From assembly GCA_020205615.1 (NCBI GenBank), contig CM035164.1:126645537-126709536 (forward strand): DNA of 64,000 nt, read 5' to 3'. Source of the stretch: Panax quinquefolius (taxonomy: Eukaryota > Streptophyta > Magnoliopsida > Apiales > Araliaceae). The translations under genes were made by a program, and so were the position numbers. Below the pieces are notes generated by a model. The model saw nothing but the letters and a program-made list of their open reading frames with translations. It did not search any database and was not told the DNA's origin. This document shows positions 46,492-57,489 of this stretch, in pieces. How positions within the stretch are numbered: the first letter of the stretch is position 1; every line of letters begins with the position of its first letter.

Positions 46492-46591
46492 TAAGAAATT
46501 AGTGCTTACTTAAAATTCTAAAACGACTTATATTAAGGAACAAAAATAATTCTCTAAAACGACTTATATTAAGAAACGGAGGAAGTACGTT

Positions 46592-47082
46592 TTAGAGTTG
46601 TGCACAAGAATTAAGATAATGATTAAAAATTATTAAATATAGTACGCAATTGTCTATAATACCCTTAAATTCTCATCTTATCATAATTATCTCATACTCT
46701 CTCACACATTTTTCAATAATTCTCTCCTAAAAAAATTATTAGTCTAATTTACTCATTGGTCTCTCTCCATCTCCGTAAAACAACTTATCCAATTCTTTAG
46801 TTTAGAAATCCTATTCGCTCTCTCTCCCTCACAATTGTTGGAATAAGAAGAGAGAGAGAATTAAAAGTATGGGCAATAATGAATAAAGATCAAAAAATTA
46901 AGAGTAATGAGTTGTAATTTTAAAAAATTTGTGATAAATTCTTTTAGATTAGAACAAATGTCAAATAATTAGGGACAAATGATATAAATTCCTTGTAGGA
47001 ATTTTAATTTCTCGTACAGATAAGAATGGTTATTAAGTTTTAATCTTGGTAAAGAAAATGAAAGACGTGAAGAATTTTTATA
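46592..47082. other. AT-rich intergenic DNA with MITE-like fragment
   Basis: 46588-46700 repeats the MITE interior (GTTTTAGAGTTGTGCACAAG, AATACCCTTAAAT), so it is another MITE fragment. A plain region follows. No gene. Confidence 0.5.
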
Positions 47083-47234
47083 GGAAATTGATATTTTCAC
47101 ATTACTTTTTAATATTTTCACATGAAAAGTGTCGCTAAAGATTGTATAGCGACGGTAAAAACCGTCTCTATAGGATGTATAGCGACGATTTTCATGTGAA
47201 AATATCAAAAAGTCTTATAAAAATGACAATTTCC
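47083..47234. mobile_element. Foldback MITE-like element 1
   Basis: GGAAATTGATATTTTCAC at the left and TGACAATTTCC at the right are inverted. The centre is also inverted around ATAGCGACGG and CCGTCTCTATAG. About 150 bp can fold into one hairpin. Same family as 48533-48679. Confidence 0.65.
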
Positions 47235-48532
47235 TTTTTATAATACTGAATATAGGTTGAGATGTGTAATCTTTGTCCCTGTCCTTGCCTTTTTGTCATG
47301 AGAGATCCATAATATATGATGTTTTAGATAATTTTATTTTTCCTAAATTATTTGACGTTTTATATAATCTAAGAGATTTAATCATAATCTTTTCAAAATT
47401 ACTCTTCATGAAAAAATGTTATAGATTAAAAAAGGCTTAAATATGAATTAGTACCCTAAACTATAGGGCATATTCCACTTCAGTGATCCACCTTTCAATT
47501 TTGCCAATTAGATTATTAAACTATCAATTTTTTTCAATTACACAAATTGAACACGTCACGTCAGCAATTGCTGACGTAGTTAATTTAAGTGGGGTCTTAA
47601 GAAACTGATGTGGGGAAAAAAAATTTAATCATTAAATAAACAAATCTAATTAAATGTGGGACAAAATGGTCAAACAACAAATTAACACAACAAATTAATA
47701 CAAAACAAACAATAACATAAAATATATCCTAATATCAGATCATATAAAATCGATTGATCTAAACCCAGCCCCAAATAGCTCGAAAACTACCAAAAACTAC
47801 CACTGCCGGCGGCAGCTCCTCTTCCCCAATCATAACCCTGCCACTCATCCCTCTTCCTTTCCCACTAATCCATCTCCTCCTTTTTTCTCTGCAGATACAT
47901 ACACATACTTACATTACCGTCGATCATCAACGAACAATGAACAAATTCAGGAGATTTGAGATTATTGAACCCACCCCATCTCTCTTCCTCACAGAAACCT
48001 CCTCCTCCTTCGCCTCCAAATCCCCTATACTAAACAATTAATCCTATATTTAATATTATACAATTATTTATTTAATTTTTACACAAAACTCTAAAACGTG
48101 CATGGTATATGGGACGTAAAAAATAATAAAATAACTTATCAAGTATCGGTAAGTACACATTGATCTCCTCTCTTCACGAGTCGTGTGGGCATTTTGAGTA
48201 ATGAAGAATGTTACGTGACAAAAGATAAATATAAAAAATCTAACCCAAAAAGATGTCTTAGTATAATTAATTGATATTTTGTTGTATAGGAATAATATTG
48301 GGATTTTATAATTTTTTTAGTCAATTAAATAAAGTATTAATTATATTTTTAATTTTTATATTTTCTTTTAAAACGTTAATTAAAAAATAATGGATAAAAT
48401 AATATTTAAAGGATATCTTACACAAAAAATAAAATCAGTTTGAAGTCAGTAGGAAAATTTTATTTCTCATAATTAAATAATGTAGTATAGACTGGCTTCT
48501 ATATACGTGTTTGTGTGTATATACATATTTAG
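47235..48532. other. Intergenic DNA, no gene recognised
   Basis: 47440-47680 resembles a dispersed plant repeat (AAACTATAGGGCATATTCCA, then a GACGTAG segment) with a perfect 20-bp palindrome at 47558-47577. 47770-48010 is C/T-rich with TCC runs, like a 5' UTR or a low-complexity remnant, but without a frame. The rest is AT-rich. Confidence 0.5.
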
Positions 48533-48679
48533 AAAATTGATATTTCTATAATATTTTTTTGATATTTTTATATGAAATGTGTCGTTATAGATATATAACG
48601 ACGGAAAAATCGTTACTATAGATCTATAATGACACTTTTCATATAAATATTATTTTTGGTTGTGAAAATATTAATTTTA
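48533..48679. mobile_element. Foldback MITE-like element 2
   Basis: AAAATTGATATTT and AATATTAATTTT ends are inverted. The inner arms have GTGTCGTTATAGAT and ATCTATAATGACAC. It shares the (A)AATTGATATTT and GTGTCG words with element 1, so it is a diverged copy. Confidence 0.65.
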
Positions 48680-48725
48680 TATATATATTTTTTTTTTTGA
48701 AAACAGAATCCATCTCATGTGCACC

Positions 48726-48910
48726 GACTTAAATAATTAGAAGACAACAAAAATTCATAATGGTGATTGCCAGATTGGAGTGAGATTTACATTGTTTGCC
48801 CCTCTCCATTTTTGACTTCAATAATTAGAAGACTACAAAAGATCATAATGGTGATTGCCAGTTATATATAGATTGGAGTGAGATTTACATTGTTTACCTC
48901 TCTCCATTTT
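48726..48910. repeat. Two ~90-bp direct repeats
   Basis: GACTTAAATAATTAGAAGAC and GACTTCAATAATTAGAAGAC start two copies (48726-48812, 48814-48910). Both contain CATAATGGTGATTGCCAG and end in CTCTCCATTTT. The second has an extra ATATATAG. Confidence 0.75.
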
Positions 48911-49096
48911 AAATAAATAAAAACTATTGATTTCAGGTTCAGATTTAAAATATATTTAAATATGACATTATACTGACAGAAGAAAGATGATTTTAAATTT
49001 AAATCATAAAATAAAAAGTCTCTATTTATTTGAAATACAAATACAAATCACCAAACATAAGCTTTGGGTATTGATTCATGTGGTTTTTGACAACTA

Positions 49097-49354
49097 CTCC
49101 CTCCGTCCTAAATTAATTGCTTAGTTTTGATTTTTTAAAGTTAAATTGACCATTTCTAAAACTAATCTTATTACTATTTTTGCTAAAATATAGGTGAAGA
49201 AATTATAACCAAAAGAAAGTATATACAATTTATTACTAATCTTAATTTTTATAATTTTAGAAATATATTTATATATGCTTAATTATTAATTCTAAGAATA
49301 GTTAATTTGACTTAAAAAAGTCAAAACTGAGCAGTTAATTTGGGACGGAGGGAG
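49097..49354. mobile_element. Stowaway-like MITE (258 bp)
   Basis: Left CTCCCTCCGTCCTAAATTAA and right TTAATTTGGGACGGAGGGAG are ends of ~34-bp terminal inverted repeats with about three mismatches. TA duplications lie at 49095-49096 and 49355-49356. It interrupts the segment that is repeated at 28862-29035, where no MITE is present. Confidence 0.88.
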
Positions 49355-50161
49355 TAATATTTAAAATAAATTGATATTTTTATAAATAAAAGTGTTAATT
49401 TTACGAGTTTTTTTTATTAATAGTAAATGAGTCTCACAATTATATGATTAAAAATTTATAAAAATTTCAAATTTTACTCGTAGAAATAACAATTCTCATT
49501 AAATATACTCCATGGTTCATGTAGCAATCTCTATACAAATGAAATATGTGACGCCCCCAAAATTAGGTATACATCACCCATCTTGGGTAATCGGATACGT
49601 AGATATGTAATTTAAATACAACTTATTAATATAAGCGTGGTACAATACGACATATAAGCCGTGAGTTTGAATACAAATATTGTCTACTAGATATTATACA
49701 AACTCAAAAGGAGTCCTCATTACAATTATTATCACACTATTTCACGGAATAGTGAGGACTACTAATCTTATCCTCCGGACCATTACTCTGCTCCCCAACT
49801 CGTCCCAAATTATATTCTCATTTCAAGAGAAACGGTGAAAGAGAAGGGTGAGCTCAACTAGCCAAGAAGAAATATTATGACTAAGATAATGCAAAATAAA
49901 TTATCATTAGCCTACAACAACAGTGTTAAACCGATTAAATATAATGAACATCAAGTTTAACTACTGGTGAACCAAAGAATCCATTAAAAGAGTCAAGTAG
50001 AAAATAAAATCTACTATCTTTTATGATTTAAAAGGTTTTTCATCATTGTTATAAATTGAGACTCGACTTTAATAAATATTCCACATCATCGAATCACCCC
50101 GCACTATTTACGACGAGGATATTCTTTAGTATCACGACCTACAATTATTCATGCACTCACG

Positions 50162-52890
50162 TGTAAGACCCCAACTTATTATTAATGAAATTTAATTTTC
50201 TCTATTTATTATTTTGAAATAGTAAGGGTTGATTTGATTAATGTGGATAGTTAGGGTAAAATCTGCAAATATTTCAAAATAAGCAAGTGGTTATAAAATA
50301 TTCATTGTTGTCGGGGAATATTAAATGCGACGGTAAATGACCATGTGTGAGCCCCATAACGGAAAGCGATTGGATGAAGAAAGCGACAAATATAAGTTGT
50401 TTAAAAATAAATAGCGGTGTAGTTATTACTGAATTATCTTATTAAAATAATCGATTGGTTAAAACACAAGAAGATTGCGGTATTGCATTCAATTATTGAT
50501 TCTTACGTAAAGAAGGCACTACTCAATAATGGTTACGATAATTCTTTATTTGATTATTTTATTGATTTAATAATTCTTTGCGTTGATATTTTATATTCTT
50601 TGTTATTTGATAAATGTCATTTACACAAGTATTTTTCATTATCGAAGCAATAATTCATATTATCTGAATAATATTATTAGATAACATTATTGGCAATGTC
50701 TAGAAAGTTATGTCTAAGGAGAGGTTTGGTCACCTAATTGCGCGCCAGTAAGGAGAAATTCTTATTGGAAAGCCCCCTCTTTCCTAGGAACTGCCTGGTT
50801 GTCAATATTGTGATTTTGTAATATTATTTGTGAATAATTAATTATTGATTCATATGATAAGGAAAATATTGATTTTATGTGGATATAGATGGAGAAAATT
50901 TTTAATGTGACAATTGTTGAAAATTAAAATTTTATCTTTTTCTGATAAAATAATTTATTTAAATATATTATTATATTATAATAATATAATGATGGTGATA
51001 TTTTACAACGAATATGGGATATATGAGTATACGAGGAGGAAGAGTATTTTGTTGCAATAAATATTTAAAACATGTTAAACATGTAAATTGGACCCCATTT
51101 ATTTCTTGAAATTTGATTATAGCAAAATCGCATGGTTTGTCGATTTCGGTTGCTAACATTTGGAATTCGGTAAAACTTTCTTACGCAAAGTTGTAGAGAA
51201 TTGAATTTCCTATAAAAATTCGCGAGATTTGAATTTTTCTGATAAAAGGCTATTTATTATGAATTATTGAAGTTCAAGTTCGAAATAATTAATTTTTGGG
51301 AGTTTTAGTTAATTATTTTGAGAAAAACATTTTTTGCAACTAATTTGGCCTCACATGTGATTCAAATGGGCTGAGATCAGTTGTCTCAAGGTGGGCTAAA
51401 GAAAATGTAAAAAATATATTAATATTATATTCAATTTTCACTTTTGGTGTTCTAAGCATTTTCTATAAATAGGATGCTTAGGTTAGAATTGAAAAAACAC
51501 ACCGTAAATTGAAGTTTCTCTCTATTTTCTCTCGATATATTGAGCATATTCTTGTGAGTATACTTTGAGTATTGTTAGGCGGTCTGCAAGTTCCTTCTTG
51601 ACTATATCGTTATTCCATTTAGAAGTACTTAATCTTTCGAGGTAAGGGATGTTATTTTCTTCTCAAATGATATTATTTCTTCAATATCATTATCTTTGAA
51701 ATATTGGTTGAAACTTTTTATCAAATTTGGAACTTTTCTATGTCGGGTTACTTATTCATGAGTTCTTATTCATGAGTTCTTATTTATGAGTTACTATTCA
51801 CGAGTTACTATTCACGAGTTACTATTCATGAGTTCTTATTTACGAGTTACTATTCACGAGTACTATTCATGAAGCGTGAAGATGTTTTTTGGGAAATTTC
51901 TATCTTTTGGTGCTCTGATTCTTATTCACGATATACGGCACCATTCACGTATCTGACTAATTATTCAATTAAAAATAAAATTTCTTCTTTTTGTCCAAAA
52001 TATCTATTCGGATACTTAGCTTTGATTATATCCATGTTTTGATCATTCTTGAATTTTACACCACTATGATTATTTTTGAGGTATTTTTGAACATGGATAA
52101 AACAAAGTACGAATCCTTAATCCTTAATCTTTGTCATTTTGTTTCACTTTGGATTCGTTTTCTTTAAAAATATTTTTCATCATCCTCGGTCTTAAATGAT
52201 GATATTATTGAATATCTTTGGCTTCGTAGTGCAAAGATGAATGATTTCTGAAGAATATCTTGGTAGTAATGCAAAGATGAATAGGTGTTTAGATGAACAC
52301 GACTAATCGGTGATGAATATCTTTTGGCTGTAGTGCAAAGATGAATATTTGATTCAGATGTATATTGATTGATGTTACAGGATAAAAGATGAGCGATGAA
52401 CTTTTAAATTCATACATAGAAGATAGTAGTTTGCATTCTCTACTTAACTCTTCTAATGAATTATTATTTCCATTGCGAATATTGATTTAAAATTTGTTGT
52501 CTATTGTATTCTATTAGATTTTCCCCTGTTGAAGACTAACGGTAATTTGTTGTATATTATCTTAGTCATAATATTCTTTCTTGGGCTAGTTGAGCTCACC
52601 CTTTTCCTTTTTGTTCCATTTTCTTCTCTGAGGCGAGAATATAGCGATGCACGCAGTCGGGGTATGGAATGAAGGTTTTAGAAAGAATAGTTTAGTAGTC
52701 CTTACCATTTTGTAAAATAATGTATCAATAAATGTGATGAGGATTTATTTGAGTATAGATATTGTCTAGAAGATAATATTTGTATTCAAACTCACAGCTT
52801 TCTTGTTGTAATAATAAAGTTATAGTGTTTTACATACAATGTATTGACAACTCAGAATGGGTGATGTATACCTATTTTGGGGGCGTCACA
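50162..52890 (+). mobile_element. Solo LTR (2729 bp) inside B5's LTR, distinct subfamily
   Basis: Starts TGTAAGACCCC, ends GGGGGCGTCACA. The right flank CTACG (52891-52895) and left flank CTCACG (one base off, probably a sequence error) are its target duplication; joined, they restore GCACTACGGGCCAAG seen in the other LTRs. It carries a TATA box (51463-51472) and a TTACTATTCAC array (51747-51870). No ~60-bp leader array is evident, so it is a different LTR subfamily. Confidence 0.88.
51463..51472 (+). promoter_or_regulatory. LTR TATA box (solo LTR 50162-52890)
   Basis: CTATAAATAG followed by GATGCTTAGG. Confidence 0.68.
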
Positions 52891-53900
52891 CTACGGGCCA
52901 AGAATAGTTGTGTATTCATTAATGGTCATGATCATGCCAACAACTGTACATCAATGCACTACGGCCACTTAGGATTTTTACCACATCATTTGTAACATTA
53001 CGGCCATGATTACACCGAATAGTCTCTGGTCATAATCATACCAAGTCCATCTATGCACTTCTAAAGCCACAGATGACTTTCAACATAATATAAACATGAG
53101 GATGATGACAATGATATAAGAATTCAATAAAACAAGTTCAAGAATTATTTTATCCGAGAATTATTAACGCCCAAATTGTCAACATGATCTTTGTTTTATA
53201 GAGTAAAATTCAAGAATGATCGGAAGAATATTTCCATGAAAAGATCTTTGGATGAAACGCAAATATCGAGGATATTCTACTAATTTTATGGAGTATAGAA
53301 GTCAAAGTTTTAACCATTTGGGTATAATAAAGAATGGAATAACAAAAGAAATCACCATGCATGCGATGACCGCTTACAGGCGAGTTATTACAACAGAATA
53401 ATAAATAATGGAACCAAGTCCTGCCAGAAACGCATGCAGCGAGGATGTTCCAATGTAATAATAAAGAATGGAACCAGTCCGGCGTAAAACACATGCATGA
53501 GGATGTTTCAATGAATAATAATAAAGAGCGGAACCAGTCAGGTGTAAAACACATGATGAGGATGTTCCAATAGAATAATAATAAAGAGCGGAACGAAGTG
53601 GGTGTAAAACACACTGAACAGGATGTTCCAATGAGAATAATAGAAGAATGTCACCAAGTATAGGTAAACAGCGTATACAAAAGTTATTCCAACAGAATAA
53701 TAAGAAATGGAATAACAACAGTTTCTCTTCATGAATAAGAAAGAATAACACCACTTACGAGTACAACAAATAATATTCCCTACCTTAGAAGAAGCTGAAT
53801 ATTGGAAAAGTGAAGTAGCAGAATACTTTTCTTCTTTCTCTATAGTTTCTCTCTGTAGAGTTTCGGTGAATTCGTAAGAAATAATGAAGGAATGAGCTTT

Positions 53901-53910
53901 CTATTTATAG
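53901..53910 (-). promoter_or_regulatory. LTR TATA box (B5 3' LTR)
   Basis: CTATAAATAG on the minus strand, as in the other chromovirus LTRs. Confidence 0.68.
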
Positions 53911-54898
53911 AAAAAGCGAGGGTGGCTCTTGGTCTTAACGAAGGGTCAAAATGACTCTTGGTAATATTGAAGAGACAACTACTATTTCTTGAAGGGGTAA
54001 TTAACCTGGAACATCAAGAAGCGGTTAACTCTTGGTAATATGAAGGGACAACTACTATTTGCGAAGGGGTAATTACTATTGACGAAGGTAATAACTATTG
54101 GCGAAGGTAATTACTATGAAGAAAGTAATTACTATTGACGAAGGTAAATACTATTGATGAAGGTAAATACTATTGATTGAAAGTAATTACTATTCACAAA
54201 AGTAATTCTTATTGATTGAAGAGACTCTTATATGATGACATATGGGCCCCCATAAAATAATCAAACTTACCACAAACGTCTCATAATGAGACTCTTTATA
54301 TACATCAAAGATTGAATAAATATTATCACAAATCATTTTATTTTTAATCAACACATTTTTAATCTTTCAACAATTATTAATCATTTATAACTTGTCGTCT
54401 CAATTAATAATATAACATATTATCTGAGATGATCTTGTGACAATAATTGAATCAATAATATAAGAGATATGATGCACGCAATTATCATGTAGCAATAATT
54501 GAGTATAGCTAGGTGACTTCTCACGTAAGCATCGATAATCAATAAGGGTGCTACTACGCAACCACGCGTATTCATCGATTACTTTTTTACCAACGGGTAG
54601 TTCAACAGCTTTTAACGGTAACACCTCGGTAGTTATTTTTATAGAAAGATAATTTTATCATTTTCTAACTACGACAATACTTACATTGTGGGATCCACTA
54701 ATGATTGAGTAGTCGCACGAATATTCCCCGGTAAAAAGATATTTCCAGACCAAACGAATATTTTATAACAACTTGCTTACTTTGCAAAATTTATAAATAT
54801 TACCCACAACTATAACATTATATCAAATTTATTCCATAATATTCAAAAATAATATTTATAGAAAATTCATCTTTATTTATAAAAGCTGGGGTCTTACA

Positions 54899-55185
54899 AC
54901 TTCCCCTTCTTTTGAAATTTTGCCTCGAAATTAGGGTACGTACACGGTATGTCGAAGAGGTAAGGATACCTTGATTTCATTTGATTCTAACTCCCAAGTC
55001 ATTTCCTCAACATCGTGGTTCCTCCACAAAACTTTGACTTGAGGTATAACCTGGGGCGTAGAATATGTTCCTTCTTATCCAAAATTTGAGCAGGAACCTC
55101 TTGATACGTCAAATCTTGGCTATTTCGTGGGGTTCTAACTAAATAATATGGTTCGGGTCTTTCATATATTTACGTAACATGGATA
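54899..55185 (-). pseudogene. Element B5 chromodomain fragment
   Basis: The minus-strand sequence next to the PPT parallels 14395-14690 of B2 and the complement of 40060-40317 in B3 (words encoding KVLWRNHDVEEMTWE and ILDKKEH-like). It is truncated by element E at 55185 and broken by small indels, so only the end of Pol remains. Confidence 0.75.
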
Positions 55186-57066
55186 TGAAAGTAGTATGCA
55201 CACAAGCCAATCATGTTTGATGATAAATCATATACTTTGTAACAATCTTATTCATTTATTAATAAAAGGTATTAATTTATTAAAGGCTTTTAATTATCTA
55301 CATGATCTTTGTTTTTATAATATGTGATAAACCCATAGTTTTAAGCAATGCTTTTAGAATAATGATGATGATCATTCTAATGAGATCTAAATTCTTGAAA
55401 GCTTAAAACTAAAATAGTTCCCAATCATTGGATTACTAAATTGGGGATTAGTGAATCCGGATAGATTGGTACATACGTTGCTTTGCTCGTTGGATGAGGA
55501 TGATTGATCTCGTGATCATTTGTGTGGAGACACTAAAGCAAGTATGTAGGTGCTTATTAGAGAATAAGTTCATCGAACATGGCTCGCTAAGGAATACCTA
55601 ATGGAGTTTTACTTGCTTTTGTCAATAGGAATTCTCAGTAGTGATAGTAAAGACAAGTAATCCTTGGACTTGAGATCATCATAGTATCTTGTGTATGATG
55701 AGTTATACTTTGACTTATTCCTTAAGACCCTTAGGGTATATCAAAGGGTATGCTTGGGTATAATAAGTTGTACAATGGAGATAATGTATGATCAATAAAG
55801 AATCTACCACTTTTAATAAAAGAAGAGAAATGTCCTATGTGATTCGATAAATGACAACCCAAGTAGTCCTTGGTTAAGCAGAATGAAATTAGAAAGGAGT
55901 TTCTAATTTGCATTATTTGGAGTTGTGCATTTAAGAGTCGAAATACATATAATTAAATAAAATAAGACTTGACGGTAATTCCATGTCTTATATTTAATTG
56001 GGACATTGTATGGTGGAAGGATTGAATTATACGGTAATTATTTACTCAAAGGTTCTTTAATGATTAATGTTGAAATCTATATTATCCGGAAAGTTGTTGA
56101 ACTATTTAGGGAGGCTTAGCCCCTATTGTAGAATAAATATTATTTATTTAAATAAATTAATTGTTTAATTTATTTATTTAAATAAGATTAGAATTGTTCT
56201 AATTGATTTATTCACAACCTAGGTTTAATATGGAGAACCTAAAGGGTCACACCATAAAAGGAAGAATAATTATTTAAGAAGTTAATGGCATAATCGTAAT
56301 AATATGTTATGTATATTTAATTTAATCTATGGTGATAGAATAAATTAAATAGCTTAATATTTATTATTTAATATTTTAGAAATATTAAATATAAATTAAT
56401 AAGAGGAGTCTTATTAATATTATTACAATTATTATTATTTTAATTTCTAAAAGAGTTTAGGAATTAATTTAATATAAAGTATTTCATTTATTCCTAATTG
56501 GATTAGGAAGGAAAATTAGTTAAAGGAGTTTAATTAATTGTCCCTAATAAGATTAGGGAGCTTAATTAATTAAAAGAATTTAATTAATTAAAACCCAATT
56601 CCTTAATTGTTAAGGTGGGTTGCCCACATCTATATATAAGAGAGTCTTATTATGGGTGATGTGGGTGGTTGACTTTACAACTACGTAATATTTCCAATAG
56701 TTGAGAAAGACGCCTTTCTTTATAGAGATAGAAAACTAGGGTTTGAGCCAAATACCCATCTTCTTGAATTTTATTTTTTCTTGGTGGATCACCTCTAGAG
56801 GCCAAACATTTGGGTGGCTAACGTTGATCAAAGGAAGGAACTAAACCCCGGTGGATTCAAGTTGAAGCGAAAAGGATTGGAGGTGAACTTGTCACTGCAG
56901 AAGAAGCTCGATCTTCAAGTGTATGATTTTATTCTTTATCTTTTTCGTTTAATTAATAATTGTGCATAAAGGGTGATCCAAGGGTATATGGTTTGTAAAA
57001 TTTTTAAACTCGATTTTACTCGCTTCGCTTAATTTTGCAATTTGATTCTTGCATATGAATATTACA
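55186..57066 (+). repeat. Element E 5' LTR (about 1881 bp)
   Basis: Starts TGAAAGTAGTATGCACAC, identical to the sequence after the PPT at 62598. The end is placed at ATTACA, ten bases before the PBS-like TGGCATCGAGCC, so the right edge is less sure than the left. Confidence 0.78.
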
Positions 57067-57075
57067 AACCAATGA

Positions 57076-57087
57076 TGGCATCGAGCC
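57076..57087 (+). other. Element E primer-binding site
   Basis: TGGCATCGAGCC resembles TGGTATCAGAGCC (initiator tRNA-Met) with one substitution and one missing base. This is consistent with element decay or sequence error. Confidence 0.6.
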
Positions 57088-57449
57088 AAACCTTTATGCT
57101 AATTATTAATTATTTTAATTTGATATGTATATTGATATGTGTTTAGAATAATTTAATTGGGCATAATTTTATTGTATAAAATTTATAATAATAATAAAAA
57201 ATAAAAAAATAAAATTGAACGCTGCGATTTTTTTTTTTGCTTCCAACATTCCCATAAATTCTGTGCTTGATTCTAGTTTCTATCTATTTAGTATATTATT
57301 ATTATATATATACTATATATACTGTACAGCACAGCAACAACAACAAAAAAAAAAGGGAACAAAAATCGGCAGAAATAATTTTATTTTTGGGAAGCAGGGC
57401 ACGCAAATCAAGGTAACAGAAGATGCTAAATAAACCGAACGGTTTGGTT

Positions 57450-57489
<40 letters not shown>

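Larger units (their letters stand above)
31135..46585. mobile_element. MITE interrupted by solo LTR D and everything nested in it
   Basis: Left end CTCCCTCTGTTCC (TA before it at 31133-31134), with AAAGTCGTTTTAGAG just inside. Right end CTAAAACGACTTATATTAAG then AAACGGAGGAAG (TA after at 46586-46587). The inner portions stop at 31357 and resume at 46492 across the TAAGA target duplication of D. Duplicate TIR-like starts on both sides (31157 and 46525) suggest two MITEs, one inside the other. Confidence 0.7.
49547..55185 (-). mobile_element. Element B5: 3' end of a chromovirus, minus strand
   Basis: 3' LTR in two parts (49547-50161 and 52896-54898), then the PPT complement ACTTCCCCTTCTT and about 290 bp of the Pol 3' end. 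It is cut at 55185 by copia element E; the remainder should lie right of the window. The LTR has a leader array (53370-53700), TATA at 53901-53910 and a reduced 20-bp array (54066-54220). Confidence 0.87.

Noticed and set aside
47770..48010. C/T-rich segment resembling a 5' UTR or gene start
   Set aside because: No open frame continues from it and no splice-supported coding segment follows. Kept only as low-complexity sequence.
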